A DNA stretch of 64,000 nucleotides from Beverwykella pulmonaria (GCA_001599595.1 BCHH01000006.1:2853960-2917959); one strand, 5' to 3'; shown: positions 42,257 to 53,384, numbered from the stretch's first letter. The notes: generated from the letters alone by a model not told the origin. Made by a program: numbers and translations.

Positions 42257-45200
42257 CTAAGCCCACATAGCCCTGAACTTCGCATCGAACTCCTCTCTCA
42301 GCATCTTGAATGCCTTAAAAACGTTCATGAGGCCAGTGCCTTCTTCCCAAGCTGGCTTGGCCTGCATCTGCGCGATTTCAAGCTCCCTTTTCTTCGCTTG
42401 AGCCGCAATCTCTGCTTCCAAGTCCTCTTCATCAGCATCATCGTCCCAGTCCTCTGCAACCTTCTTCTTTTTTTTGACCTGGACAGTGAGCTCTTGCTTG
42501 ACCAGGCCTGCCTTGGTTGCCGTTGACATCGTAGAAGCTGTGTCGTAGCCGGAGTCATTTTCGGGAACAAATTTGTCTTCCTGTCGCCCTTCTTCTTCAT
42601 CGCCCTCTCCTTTGATATCACTTAGGTCGGATTCGTTGGTCAAATTCATAAAATTAGACAAGCTCGTGACAATGGTAGCAAGGACCATGCTGAAGTCGTT
42701 GAGGACAAACCAGACATCGCCGCGGCGGATGCGATTGGCGTTTGCCAGAGCAGTGGTGTCTCCGTGCATGTAGAAGTCGTACAGATAGGCATTGAGCGGC
42801 AATTCTGACTCCTCGGGATAAAGACCGATATAAGGGACCACAGCTTCCTCCAAGAAGACACCGGAGCGACTGGTACTGCATAAGTCATGAATAGAATCGA
42901 AGTTGTCATCATGCCCGGAGAGGGCCACGAACGAGGATCGCACCACTGTTCGAGGAAAGCGCCGCAAGCCTTCAGCAGACTTGGGAACTGAATCGCTCCC
43001 GACTTTGATCTGGGTGAGTGGGAGAGTGTTGTCCTCATTGGAGACATGTTGGTCGACGAATGTCTTCACATAGGCTGTGAAGATCCTCAAAGTTGCTTTA
43101 TTCTGTTTGCGAAGAATTTCGGCAGCTTTTGTTGGCATTGCCGGCAGGAAGACAATGGAAGGACTCCGTTTAACAACGTCTTCGATGAACTCCTGATCGG
43201 CTTGTCTGCAGTACTGCCGCCCGAAAAGATGCGCCATAGTTAGCATTAGTTCGCGTAGGGTTGTTTCTGGATTCTTCTCGACGTTCGCACATAGCTTGTG
43301 GAAGAATCCATCTTTCAGCAGGGTATGGAAAGCGAATGCAGAGTTCTCTGTGAAGGACAGATGGTTCACAATTCCAGCAAAGTTTAGCGGCGCACCGTGG
43401 CCATCCAGGAGGTACTGCCGTCTCAAATATTCTATCGAGAAGCGCAAATGATGAAGCACGGTCACTTTCGACTCCTCGCCACCTAAATACAGTCGCGGCT
43501 GAGATAGCAATGCATTTACAGAGCGAACAGCGAATGGTGAATTCTTTGACTCGTCAAGAAGTGTGAAGAGGCGCAACACCAGAGTGGTTGTGATGGGAAA
43601 GTGCCCATTGAGATCAGGCAGACGCGAACTGATGAGCCTGTGGATCTTGCTCATGGAAATACCGTGGAACACGACATTGCCAAGCATATCAAAGCCTCGA
43701 CGACCAGCACGACCAGCCGCCTGCCGGAAGTTGAGTGCGGTCAAGAACAATGAGTCTCCAGAAAAGACTACGGTCTTGCAGGGCATGTTGATACCGAGTG
43801 CAAGAGTTCCGGTCGCAACAATGACTCGAAGGTAGCCTTTCCGAAATAGGATTTCGACCACTTGGCGATATTTGCGGTTCAAACCAGCATGATGGACCCC
43901 AACACCTCTCCGCAGTGAGTCAAGTAGCCATTCTGGAAGCTCGCGTCGGATGAGTTCTTTCATGTATTTGCCGAGCTCTTCCTGTGTCATTTTCTTGTTG
44001 TCAGCAAAGTGGAAGCCCTCCACAGGTGCATCAGGGTTGAATGAAGCCCAAGGACTAGCTTCATTGCTGGCTGAGTCTCTCATAAGATCTTCCTTTGTGA
44101 GTCCCTCATCGTCTCCGCCGCCTCCTTTCTTTTTGGGCACCTTCGGCGGTCCTCGTTTTCCCGCTTTCTGCATCGCCTTCTTCCAGTCCTCCCACTTTTG
44201 CAAAGTAGCTTTCCACTTTGGACTAGCTTCTTTCCAGACAGTCTCTGCGCTGACTAACTGGCTGAGGATAGTTTGACAGATTCTCTCGCACATGCCTCGA
44301 TCATAGTTGAATACGATACCCGGGAGCCCGTCTTGCTCATGTAGCTTAGAAAGCAAAGGCAGTATAGTGTTTGCATCGCGATATTCGTCTGGCTCGGTTC
44401 GCTCTAGCTCTTCCTCAATCGAAGTCTCTTCCTGTTTGCGTTGCGCCTCGAGCTGCACTTGAAGTTCCTCCAAGGGACGACCGAGATCATGCATAACAAC
44501 TTCGAAAGGAGAGTTGCTGTCTGCAATCCACTCTCGAAGAACGGCCTTCAATCCCGCCTCCCATTTGATGATATCTATCTTCTTGACAATTTCGGGAAGA
44601 ATAGCTGACGGCTCCAAGGCTTTGTCCATTGGATATTTGGAGGTTTGATGTTTTGACATGCTCTCCCACAACATGAAGCAATCGCGTGCCTCGAAACTGA
44701 GATCAGAAGGCATTCCACGAGCTCGATTGATTAAACTCGCTACAGGGTGGAGAAAAGTGAAGACACCGGTGTCATCCAAACCTAATTGAGCAAATGCGCG
44801 ATGATCTGATAGCCCTTCAAATTTGAATGACTTCGGTGGGTTGTAGTAGAACTTTCGTAGATCGGAATATCTGTGGGGATGCGAAACCATGACCAGCTCG
44901 TTACCTATAGCCTTCTGTGTGGAGGTAAGCCACGCATTGAATTCCTCGGGGTTTCCAATTGTAGCTGAAAGTGCAATGATAGGGCAGGGCGCTAGGAGTA
45001 AGAGCTGTTCCCATATCAAACCGTCTTCGGCTTGGCCAATGCAGTGTACTTCATCGAAAATAATCCACTTGACACGTTTCGACCAAGAATTAGCATTCGT
45101 AGGAGCGAGTAACATGATCTGAAGAATATGTGGCACTGTTACCAATATCTGGCAGCCGGTCGGGTTGTTAATACGGTAATCGGGCGTGTGTATTCCCCAT

Positions 45201-47797
45201 ACAGAATTACCTGGGTATTTATATTGCTTTGAGAAGCGACCTTGGACTTCGGCAGCGATTTGATTGACGAGAGCTTTCGTGGGGGCAACGTAGACTAGTA
45301 CATCCTCATCGTTGGATTGCAAAACTTGCTGCATAGCGTAAAATGAGATGAACGTTTTTCCGGCCGATGTAGGCGCAATAACGAGCAGACTTCGCTTAGC
45401 GTCAATCTCATCAAGCACTCTCCGCTGCCACGCGTCCGGCTCGAAGGGAACGCGGTGGTCAGGTGCAGAGTCGATACTCCGCTCGAAGTAAGGTCCGCAA
45501 TGAGTGAGCTGGAATTGCCTCGCTGAAAGGGGAATGGCCAGGTCCAAAGCCGGAGGGGTTTGCAATGCAAAGGTGAAGGCTAGTTTCCGATCTCCATTAG
45601 GAGCTGGGATGTTTACATGAGGTAGCTCGAGGGTCTTGATGGTAGTGGTGAGACAGCTGGCCACAGTCTTTGTGATGGGTCCACGCAACCTTGAGAATGT
45701 GTTGATCGTATCGAATATGAGGGCTGCCACATGGTACCCCTTGTCTTTAGTCTTCTCCCGGCAATGAGAGATCCACATGCCCAGTAGTATATTGAGCATG
45801 TATAAACGCACCTCACCCTCGAGAGTTTCCCGTTTGAGATCAGTGTTCAATGTCGTCAGATACTGTTTTGTCTTTTGATAACGTCCAACCAGTGTCGGTT
45901 CTTTCTCCAGTCCTGCGCAAGTCACTCGCCAGCCTTGGAGGATTTTCTCTGATGAAACTTCATCTTTTTTGCTCTTGGAAGCTGCAATTTCGGCCATGAT
46001 AGCTTGCTTCTTTGTGGTTCCGCCTTTCTTGCCACCTTTTGGATTGACTTTGGGTTTTGCATTCTCTTCTTTCTTCTCGGTAGGAGCGAGTGTTTTCTTT
46101 GCGCCGGTAGTAACAATTTCAGGCTCTAGTGTTCTTCCGATAGCATTTGTAAGACTAGCTGCATAAGCCATCATTTCGGCCATAAACCACTGATTCCTGC
46201 GGCGGGCGAAGAACTGTTGTTTCGCGCTTCGAAGCTGCTGATCTTCTCGCAGCTTTGGGTCTATTGGCCGTTTGGTGTTATGCCAATGTGAGACTTCTCG
46301 AAAGATGGTCGCAGAAGTAGCCTCAGCAATCTCACCCGTCCTATCCACGGCTAGCTGGATTGGCGCAAGGTGGTCTTCAAGTACGCTATTGGAGAACGGA
46401 AGCACGGAATAGTCCTCAACAATCTTTCCAGGTTTTAGAAGGCCGCTGGACGTCGATGTCGGACTGCCAACGGAGCTGCTGATAGACTTCGTATCACAGA
46501 GAGCTCCTAACGCCCCTACGAGTATATCGAAACGCTCGCCAGTTCCAAGGGAAGAGTCGTCGACACAAGCAGCGAAGAGTTTTCCATCAATGAGATCGGC
46601 AACATCGCAGCTCAGGCTTATGCCAGTGATATCTGTGGCCCAGGCTTTCGACTCCAGAATCCTGCGAGCCTCTGGGCAGAAGTTCAAGAGGAATTTGCTA
46701 GCCTGTGCTGAGACAACCGTGTTTGCCAAGAGACGATTCGAGAGCGGAAGCTCGGACAACAAGGCTGTATGTCGGAGGAGTGCAGATAGAAGAGGAATGG
46801 CGTTTTGGTCCTTCGATCCGATCTTCGCAACCAGTAATACAATGAGATACTCACGCTCAGTGAGCTCTGCCGAGGTGCCAGACTTAATTTTACTCAAGAT
46901 CGCTCGGCCTTGGGAATTCGGGTTTCCCTGTTCTTGAGTTGCGTCATTGGACTCAAGTTCCTGCGAATTATCTAAGTCAGCATAATTCCAAATACGTACA
47001 GGATAAGAGAATGAAGAAATAAGAGGGAGAATTACCATCTTCGAGACATCACTCCTAATATGCCGGGAGTTTTCAAGCACTGTAGTGACGACTTTGGTAT
47101 CAAGCCATTCCAGGCCGTTGACCAATGCCGCATTATACCCACGTTCCATGAACCAGAAGATGAGGAGACGAAACATAGTTTTTACCCGCAATTCGATATC
47201 GTGAGTCTCATGGTCCACAGCCTCGAATGCGTCTAAGCTCTTGCCTTGGATAAGACCCTTGCGAGATATGCCTGATGACGCTCCATCATGGCACATGATA
47301 AAATACAAGTCTGTAGCCTTCATATACTGGGCGAACTCATCGGAACGAACTGAAGGAAATACATGGATCTCGATATCTGGGTGGCTGGACTTGAGATTGG
47401 TGCGGAGGTGGCGAATGATTGCAGCCCGAGCAAGCAAATACTTCTCTCTGTTATCTGGAGACACAGAGTGAGGTACGCATAATTCACGATTCTGGTCGAA
47501 GAAGGCAACGTGAAAGTTGCATCGCCTTGCAAAGAGACCTCGCAAAAAGTTTTCAACGGCGTAGGTGGCGTGGAGCAATTGAAAGCCGGGGTCGAAGTCG
47601 ATGTGCTTATCGTTGAAGCAATTTAGAAGAATAGAGTCGCCTTCAATTAAGAACAGCTCATTACCGGCGTAGTCGCCGACGATATCCACACGACGACTGT
47701 GGATCTTCGAATACCATTCCAGAACGGGGCTCAGCGTTGTCTCTGCCACGGATGAGACATCGCTGCCGCTGTCGCTGTCGCTGCCGCTGGAAGACAT
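42257..47797 (-). CDS. DDX60-like DExH-box RNA helicase
   Basis: One unbroken frame of 1,846 aa. The Ski2-like helicase core starts near residue 800: APTSAGKTF (Walker A), VYVAPTKALVNQIAAE, IIFDEVHC (DEVH box, about 917), IIALSATIGNPEEF, VIVATGTLALGINMP and FRQAAGRAGRRGFD (motif VI). The N-terminus, with RRVDIVGDYAGNELFLIEG, an LLHATYAVENFLRGLFARR helix and FHVAFFDQNRELC, matches the family's N-terminal region and looks PIN-like, which is inference. Lys/Gly-rich linkers (KPKVNPKGGKKGG, KKKGGGGDDEG) separate domains. Animal DDX60 is an interferon-induced antiviral factor acting in RNA sensing and decay. The fungal role is not established; a cytosolic RNA surveillance role is a reasonable inference. 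The gene has an ATG at 47795-47797 followed by an Asp/Ser repeat. Confidence 0.93.
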   Translation of the reverse strand: MSSSGSDSDSGSDVSSVAETTLSPVLEWYSKIHSRRVDIVGDYAGNELFLIEGDSILLNCFNDKHIDFDPGFQLLHATYAVENFLRGLFARRCNFHVAFFDQNRELCVPHSVSPDNREKYLLARAAIIRHLRTNLKSSHPDIEIHVFPSVRSDEFAQYMKATDLYFIMCHDGASSGISRKGLIQGKSLDAFEAVDHETHDIELRVKTMFRLLIFWFMERGYNAALVNGLEWLDTKVVTTVLENSRHIRSDVSKMVILPLISSFSYPVRIWNYADLDNSQELESNDATQEQGNPNSQGRAILSKIKSGTSAELTEREYLIVLLVAKIGSKDQNAIPLLSALLRHTALLSELPLSNRLLANTVVSAQASKFLLNFCPEARRILESKAWATDITGISLSCDVADLIDGKLFAACVDDSSLGTGERFDILVGALGALCDTKSISSSVGSPTSTSSGLLKPGKIVEDYSVLPFSNSVLEDHLAPIQLAVDRTGEIAEATSATIFREVSHWHNTKRPIDPKLREDQQLRSAKQQFFARRRNQWFMAEMMAYAASLTNAIGRTLEPEIVTTGAKKTLAPTEKKEENAKPKVNPKGGKKGGTTKKQAIMAEIAASKSKKDEVSSEKILQGWRVTCAGLEKEPTLVGRYQKTKQYLTTLNTDLKRETLEGEVRLYMLNILLGMWISHCREKTKDKGYHVAALIFDTINTFSRLRGPITKTVASCLTTTIKTLELPHVNIPAPNGDRKLAFTFALQTPPALDLAIPLSARQFQLTHCGPYFERSIDSAPDHRVPFEPDAWQRRVLDEIDAKRSLLVIAPTSAGKTFISFYAMQQVLQSNDEDVLVYVAPTKALVNQIAAEVQGRFSKQYKYPGNSVWGIHTPDYRINNPTGCQILVTVPHILQIMLLAPTNANSWSKRVKWIIFDEVHCIGQAEDGLIWEQLLLLAPCPIIALSATIGNPEEFNAWLTSTQKAIGNELVMVSHPHRYSDLRKFYYNPPKSFKFEGLSDHRAFAQLGLDDTGVFTFLHPVASLINRARGMPSDLSFEARDCFMLWESMSKHQTSKYPMDKALEPSAILPEIVKKIDIIKWEAGLKAVLREWIADSNSPFEVVMHDLGRPLEELQVQLEAQRKQEETSIEEELERTEPDEYRDANTILPLLSKLHEQDGLPGIVFNYDRGMCERICQTILSQLVSAETVWKEASPKWKATLQKWEDWKKAMQKAGKRGPPKVPKKKGGGGDDEGLTKEDLMRDSASNEASPWASFNPDAPVEGFHFADNKKMTQEELGKYMKELIRRELPEWLLDSLRRGVGVHHAGLNRKYRQVVEILFRKGYLRVIVATGTLALGINMPCKTVVFSGDSLFLTALNFRQAAGRAGRRGFDMLGNVVFHGISMSKIHRLISSRLPDLNGHFPITTTLVLRLFTLLDESKNSPFAVRSVNALLSQPRLYLGGEESKVTVLHHLRFSIEYLRRQYLLDGHGAPLNFAGIVNHLSFTENSAFAFHTLLKDGFFHKLCANVEKNPETTLRELMLTMAHLFGRQYCRQADQEFIEDVVKRSPSIVFLPAMPTKAAEILRKQNKATLRIFTAYVKTFVDQHVSNEDNTLPLTQIKVGSDSVPKSAEGLRRFPRTVVRSSFVALSGHDDNFDSIHDLCSTSRSGVFLEEAVVPYIGLYPEESELPLNAYLYDFYMHGDTTALANANRIRRGDVWFVLNDFSMVLATIVTSLSNFMNLTNESDLSDIKGEGDEEEGRQEDKFVPENDSGYDTASTMSTATKAGLVKQELTVQVKKKKKVAEDWDDDADEEDLEAEIAAQAKKRELEIAQMQAKPAWEEGTGLMNVFKAFKMLREEFDAKFRAMWA

Positions 47798-48627
47798 GTC
47801 TCTCGTTCACTTGGGCCTCTTCCTGGTGGTGAGATGAACGGTTAGTTTGAGATGAGAGAGTTCATGGGGCAGGCGGGGTGTGCCTTTGAACCAGAAAGGG
47901 TGATCGAGGCAACAAGCGTCTGTACCGCACGAAAATGGCGGGGAGGACGTGGGCGGGCCCAAGGTTGGAATGGCTGCAGAGCTTTACCGCCGCAGGTAAG
48001 GTTCCACCTCGGGGAGAAATTCCCTGTGCGCTGCGCTAGTCCATGTTCGGCTCGCTTAGCTCAACAGTGAATCGAACTGCTGTGCAGCCTTGGAGGGCGC
48101 ACTTGAGGGGCGACAACGGCACAAAAACGTCAAAAGAAGTGTGGGCTCGTTTTGAAAATTGCGCCAAGAAAATGGAAGGGTCTCCAAGTCTGGCATCGCT
48201 CGAGGGTCGGCCCGCACTTCTCTCTGAAATTATCCGGGGAACATCAGAGCTTCAGCAACGCCTCAGCCTGACGATTCCTACATTCATCACGAAGGCCGGA
48301 GCACTTTTTTTCTTATGCTATTATTTAGGGGCTGCATCTAGTAGTGTATTACGTGAAAACGATGCATTGCCTCATTAGGAATATGTATGATTGGGCAGCA
48401 AGAAACACTCTACTCGATTCATGAGGGAATACTACTTCGATGGAGGTAGTGAAACTTTTGAAAAAAAAAAAAAAATGACACGCGTGAATTTGAATAGTGC
48501 AAACAGGCTTGACAAAAGCAGCATCGCCGACCGTGTTCATCTAGCACATCCCGCCAAGTGAACATTTTCAGCAGTCCGTAGTAGGAAAATGGGGCAATTA
48601 CAGAATAGGCAGTTGGTGTTTTGCATA
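47798..48627. other. Upstream region of the DDX60-like gene
   Basis: Promoter side of the DDX60-like helicase, then unassigned sequence up to the transposon. An A14-type homopolymer occurs near 48459. A 111-codon frame at 48043-48378 has no recognisable motif. Confidence 0.5.
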
Positions 48628-50476
48628 ACGTATTCGATAAGCGAGTGACGCAGACAAGCGAGTGACGCACCCTAACTTTCATCGACTGTACAGTACAATA
48701 ACTCCACAACGCAAAGTGATAGAAACAATATACAACGTGGGAATTAATCTAAAGTTATTTCTACATCTTTCTGGCATGTGCGAATATTGTGTCCTGCTTC
48801 TTTGCAGCGGCTACAGCGCGACTGCTGCTGCGCGCCCCCATCTGCGCGTGCCCTGCCTTGACGCATTTCGACTTCAAGTTGTTTATTAACGTCCTTTTGA
48901 GCGATTATATCAGCGCCTTCTGCCTTTGTAAGGGTCCCTTGCTTCTGTATCCGCTTTTTTTTGCGCGCTCTGCGCTTTGTTGCAGCTTCATTTGCCTTCT
49001 AAAGGCGAGCAACTTGATCGCGTAGTAACACGCCTNAATGTATCATAATCTCAGCGCCCCNAGCAAGCTAATCAAGCNACGCAAGAATAGGAGTAGGAGA
49101 GCTATTCTNATGCCTTTGAATCTNGTTGCAAATTAAGGTNNATTAAGCTCCTAGCTCAGCAGCGTTGCTTGGTGTTTTAGATTCCCATTTGGTGACCTCT
49201 AGTGTAGGAGAAGACNGCGTCTNAAGCCTAACATNAAGCTTTNAGAGTACAGCCTCTAGGTTAAATAGTACTAGGCCTGCTGCTCAAAAGCTTGCACAGA
49301 TATTATCCTTTGTAATAGACTTGTAAAAGGCTGCTTTAAAGGCTAGAAGAAACTCAAGCTTTGTAATGTGGTGGATGTGGTCGCGCACCAAGCTCTCAAC
49401 CTTATGCCTGTACGCCTTCTTATAAGGTCCAAAGCAGCCTACGTCAAGTAGTTGTAGCAGGTGTGATGCGTGCGACGGCATACAGAGCGTAACAATATTG
49501 TCTTCCTTGCAGATATCTTTAAATCCTTGTGAGAGGTGGCTCTCATGGCCATCTAAAATTAGCAGGCGATGCGTGCCTACTGTACGATCCTTTGTGTGCT
49601 TGTTAAAGTGCTTTAACCACTTAATACCAAGCTCATTGGTTGTCCAGCCGTTGTCGCTTACTAATATAGGCCAGTCTAGTAGTATATTATCACCCTCATA
49701 CCATGCTAAGAGATGATATACGCCTGCAAGAATAATAAACAGTAGAATTGCCCATCCACACGCGTTGATTCCGTGGATTACTATGGCCCATTCGCGATCG
49801 CCAGGTTGTACAGCTTTTAGCCAATTGCGTCTCTCAGAGCCTGTAACAACTTTTCCTGTTAAGATAACGCCCATCTAGTTGCTAGTTTCATCAAAGTTGT
49901 AGGTGTCTTAATCTTAGATGCTGTACTTTGCCTTTGTGTTGCGTACAAGCTCAAACCACAGCACAATAATCTCTAGATCTTCACATAGAGCTCTCTGGCG
50001 ATCGTACTTTCAATTGAATTGTGTTTTAAGCTCTGGGGTGCGCTTAACAAAGTTCTCTAGCCACTTAATGCCAACCTTGCCAGCAGCGCGCTCAGCAAGT
50101 AGTTTGTTGGCCATATCTCACACCTCGCATAGTCTAGGCGCAAATCCTCGGGAATCCAGGTCAAGTATGTGTTGAATAATAACNGTTTCCTCAGTCTTAG
50201 TGAGCTTCTTTGAATTGGGCTCACAATCGCGTCGTGCAGGTGTACCAGCGCTTCGTCGTCTTAGCGTAGGTTCGGGGACATTGTATATTGCTGCAGCTTG
50301 TCGCACACTTTTGATTTGATTTTTATTGATAGCCAAGATAGCTAGGGCCATCCTGCCTTCGTTTTGGATTGATTGCATGTGAGGTGGTTGAGTTATAGCA
50401 GTTGAAAGTTGACGCGTCGCGTTTTGTTGTTGAGTGCGTCGCTCGCTTGTCTGCGTCACTCGCTTATCGAATACGT
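48628..50476 (-). mobile_element. pogo/Fot-type DNA transposon, complete but inactivated
   Basis: Terminal inverted repeats of 43 bp (48628-48670 and 50434-50476) start ACGTATTCGATAAGCG and differ at one position. Both sides are bordered by TA (48626-48627 and 50477-50478), the target duplication of Tc1/mariner/pogo elements. Each TIR contains two copies of GCGAGTGACGCA-type words about 17 bp apart, probable transposase binding sites. Total length is 1,849 bp, with a single transposase frame on the minus strand interrupted by stops. Element ends and coding content agree, so the boundaries are firm. Confidence 0.93.
48744..50378 (-). pseudogene. pogo/Fot-type DDE transposase with stop codons
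   Basis: Reading from the ATG at about 50378, an N-terminal helix-turn-helix region is visible (ALAILAINKNQIKSVRQAAA and YNVPEPTLRRR, psq-like, then a CENP-B/Tc5-type HTH ending RGFAPRLCEV). The DDE_1 catalytic region follows with YNFDET, LLILDGHESH and HASHLLQLLDVGCFGPYKKA, which supply the acidic triad. Stops interrupt it near 50117, at about 49874-49925 and after KDNICASF (about 49284). The last part reads to RCSRCKEAGHNIRTCQ, a CX2CX4HX4C zinc knuckle, and ends at 48744-48746. Several stops sit where CAG or CAA would fit (TAG/TAA), as RIP would produce. Twelve ambiguous bases lie in the gene. Confidence 0.88.
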
Positions 50477-50478
50477 TA

Positions 50479-50784
50479 ATCTTAAATGTAAATCCATGTA
50501 ATTGCTAGTTTGAGCTCCCTGACCTGCTCGATCTACGTACCACGAGTAAGTTTCCCTCTTAGAGCCTGGGCGTTAGAGCATCGTAGGTCGCAGCAGTGTC
50601 ACAAGCGTCCAAGTAGGTTTCTTAGTATTTCCTCACTGCTTTAAAAGGTGCAAGGTATAGCATATTCTCAAAGCTCATTCAATTTAGTCTATATGACAGT
50701 CCATATTAACAAGATGATGAGACACGGATCTCTTTTGTCCGATTTGGATACTGTTGGTAAAACTGCTCAATCTGGGAATCTCTC
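50479..50784. other. Right flank of the transposon
   Basis: Unassigned sequence between the right transposon end and a decayed gene. No gene or repeat recognised. Confidence 0.5.
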
Positions 50785-51900
50785 TTAATAAACTACAGCT
50801 CGAGTTTCTATATACTCAGTCCAGCGCTTCTTGACAACACCCATTTTCTTGTGTGTATCTTCTTTAGCTCTGCTGTATAACTCTCTACGACAATTGGCAA
50901 GTTGAGCTGTTTTCCAGACCTGAATCGACCCGCTCATGGAAACAGTTACCTCCAAAGAAATGATTGCACTTTTTTCGGCAAAATTCTCTGGCTCAACTCC
51001 TTTAGGCTCCAAGCTAGTCTCTTCTATTTCCATATCAGCTTCCTCAGAGTCTGTATCATGTGCGTATCGAAGTGTACAGATGGGACAGCGCCTCTCTCTG
51101 ACATAAATAGCTTCGTCTTCAGGAGTCGTTAAATTTTGTATTCATCTTAGGTACATTACTGTTGTCTGGGAGGAGCTACCGGTTTTTTAAAATAGGAAGG
51201 CCCAAAAATGGTCAAAGCACCCACAATGATGGAAAACAGCTGGCCACTCCAAGGTTGGGACCTTAGCACAATCGACAAACCACCTATGATCTTTTGGAAT
51301 AGTTGAGCTGAGTGACTTCGTTCACGATAAACTCATCGAAGTCATACCGGAGACCGTCGGAATACACATTTCGACCCTGCTGGAGGCTATACAGGATCTA
51401 GACAAGTTAGCCTGTAATTACCATTCTAAGCGAGCCCCTAGTAACCGAAGTTAGGTTACACTATGACTCAATACCCGAGATTTACCACCATTGCACATCC
51501 TCCATCTCATAGTGAAGCTTACTCTCGAAGCATCGAAGCCGGAGAAGAAAAGCTTCACTCGCCTTGAACTTAGTGCCATTTCCTTGGAGAAGGCTAAGTT
51601 TTTCGTGCTCGCAGGAGTACTCTTGGATCCATGTGGTTACAATAGCCCTCACCGCCTCGAGCTAATCCTCTGATCGATTCTTGGTGCCTTTCCCCAACAT
51701 GGTCGCAAACAGAAAGTTTTCAATTTTATCATGCTGAGCCTAGGGCTCAGGCCATACATTTGATTCCGAGGTGCGCATTGACGTGCTTTTGATTGCGGTG
51801 TTTTTGATTTTTGTTCCAACAAGAGTTTGATTATGCAATTAAGTTGTGAAGAAATTAAGAATGCTATATTATGTGTCTAGTATCTATTGCGAACACAGAG
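50785..51900 (-). pseudogene. Remains of an unidentified protein-coding gene
   Basis: Coherent coding-like minus-strand segments follow one another but are separated by stops. About 51880-51489 reads through MRTSESNVWPEP, HDKIENFLFATMLGKGTKN, LEAVRAIVTTWIQEYSCEHE and LRLRCFESKLHYEMEDVQWW with two TAG stops where CAG would fit. About 51390-51180 reads YSLQQGRNVYSDGLRYDFDE and, in a second frame, DHRWFVDCAKVPTLEWPAVF. About 51125-50785 reads EDEAIYVRERRCPICTLRYA, then SAIISLEVTVSMSGSIQVWK and MGVVKKRWTEYIETRAVVY to a TAA. The family is not recognised. The pattern suggests a gene degraded next to the transposon, possibly by RIP leakage. Confidence 0.5.
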
Positions 51901-53384
51901 CAATATACACTGTGTCGGCGAGTATGGGAAGGAAGTCAAGGTTCTATTTTCTATGTGTGTGTGAGAGAGGATTTATATACAGTGAGGCAGGGCAGGGCAG
52001 GGCATTCACCCTTGGCACGTGAGCGAGGTGTTCCGACACCTTCCAGCACATTGAACATAGAAAGCCTGTGGAGTTGATTTGCCTTTCACATTTTATATTA
52101 CACTACACAAATGCTACAAATGGTGTGAATGATACTAGCATGGCAGTGGATATTATGAGTTAGCGTGTTATTCAGAAATCGCTAGCGAGTCCAATCGGAC
52201 AGAAGATTCTTGATAATGTTGCTGATAACGATTTTAAGCTAAAGATGCTGCGGGAGAGTATGATCATACTGAGTTAAGATTCACGATGCGCAAACTCGTT
52301 GATAGTCAACCTTAGCGGTAAATGAAGCTTAGATAGAATTAAAGAATTATGGGAAGACAAGGTGTACGATAATTTTGAGTACTTACCTGGAAGCGTCAAG
52401 TAAAAATGACGGGAATGAATTCACCAGCCAAAGTCTACATGAATTTCATGATACAGGCGTTTGACAGGTCTTGGTAAAGGTGTGGTCTTTGGTTTCTTCT
52501 GTGTTGGAGTCTAGAGTTGTCTTTGTGATCTTTTGTCTTCCTCTTCCTGTTCCTGGACGCTTTCAAGACCTGGCAAGGTCCACAAAGACAATTCTCACAA
52601 TAGTGATTGTACACATCACTGATTTTAATTTCTTTCGCCCCTTAAAATATCTCAGCGGTAGATTAAGTCAGTATATGACGACTTCTCATATAACATTTCC
52701 GTTAAGAGACATCCGTCCGCTATGGCTGCCTCTTTCGCCTCCGACGCTCTCAGGTTCAGACTGGACTTATTGATTCTCTGGAGATAATCCAAACTCCTCA
52801 ATCTATTACCTAGCTTTTACTATCATGCACGAGGCCGGCGTTACCTCCGAAATTCTTAGTGAGCCTCCTGAAAGTCCGCTTTTGCTCTACTTGTTGATTT
52901 TGATAGCACTATGATGACCACTCATGCCCCTGCTAGGTATTTCAAGAAAATGAATTTATCTCTCGTTTTGTTTATTGAGAGACATGAGCGCAGGTTCGAT
53001 CACATCAGCGTCAAATCTTTCTGAAAAATCTTGCTGAGGATGCACAAGCCTACCTTTAAGCTACGAGTGAAATGTCGATCATCTCGCAGCCGAGATTGAT
53101 TGCTCACTAACTCATATAAGGCGTAGTTCATCTATTTCTCCGCTCTCCGTGTCGAGAGCAGTTTAGCCTGTAGTGGGAACGTCGAGCGTTCTCAAACATA
53201 CGGTAGAAACAACAAATCTCAGCCAACAACACGGAACAACAGTCCATTAGCTTCAATGTTCAAATTAAGAAGGAAATAAAAGCTCCGTGGAAGAAAGTAT
53301 AAAAGCCAGGTTTGAGAAACCATGGCGCAACCCTAAGATTGCTCACTTGCAATTTTCTCCGTTTCATTCAGCCAAGCCTTCAAA
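51901..53384. other. AT-rich region without a recognisable gene
   Basis: About 1.5 kb of moderately AT-rich sequence with scattered short frames. A short GGCAG run (AGGGCAGGGCAGGGCA near 51986-52001) is present. It probably belongs to the same decayed island as the transposon; the last 100-150 bp are the CE1 gene promoter. Confidence 0.45.
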
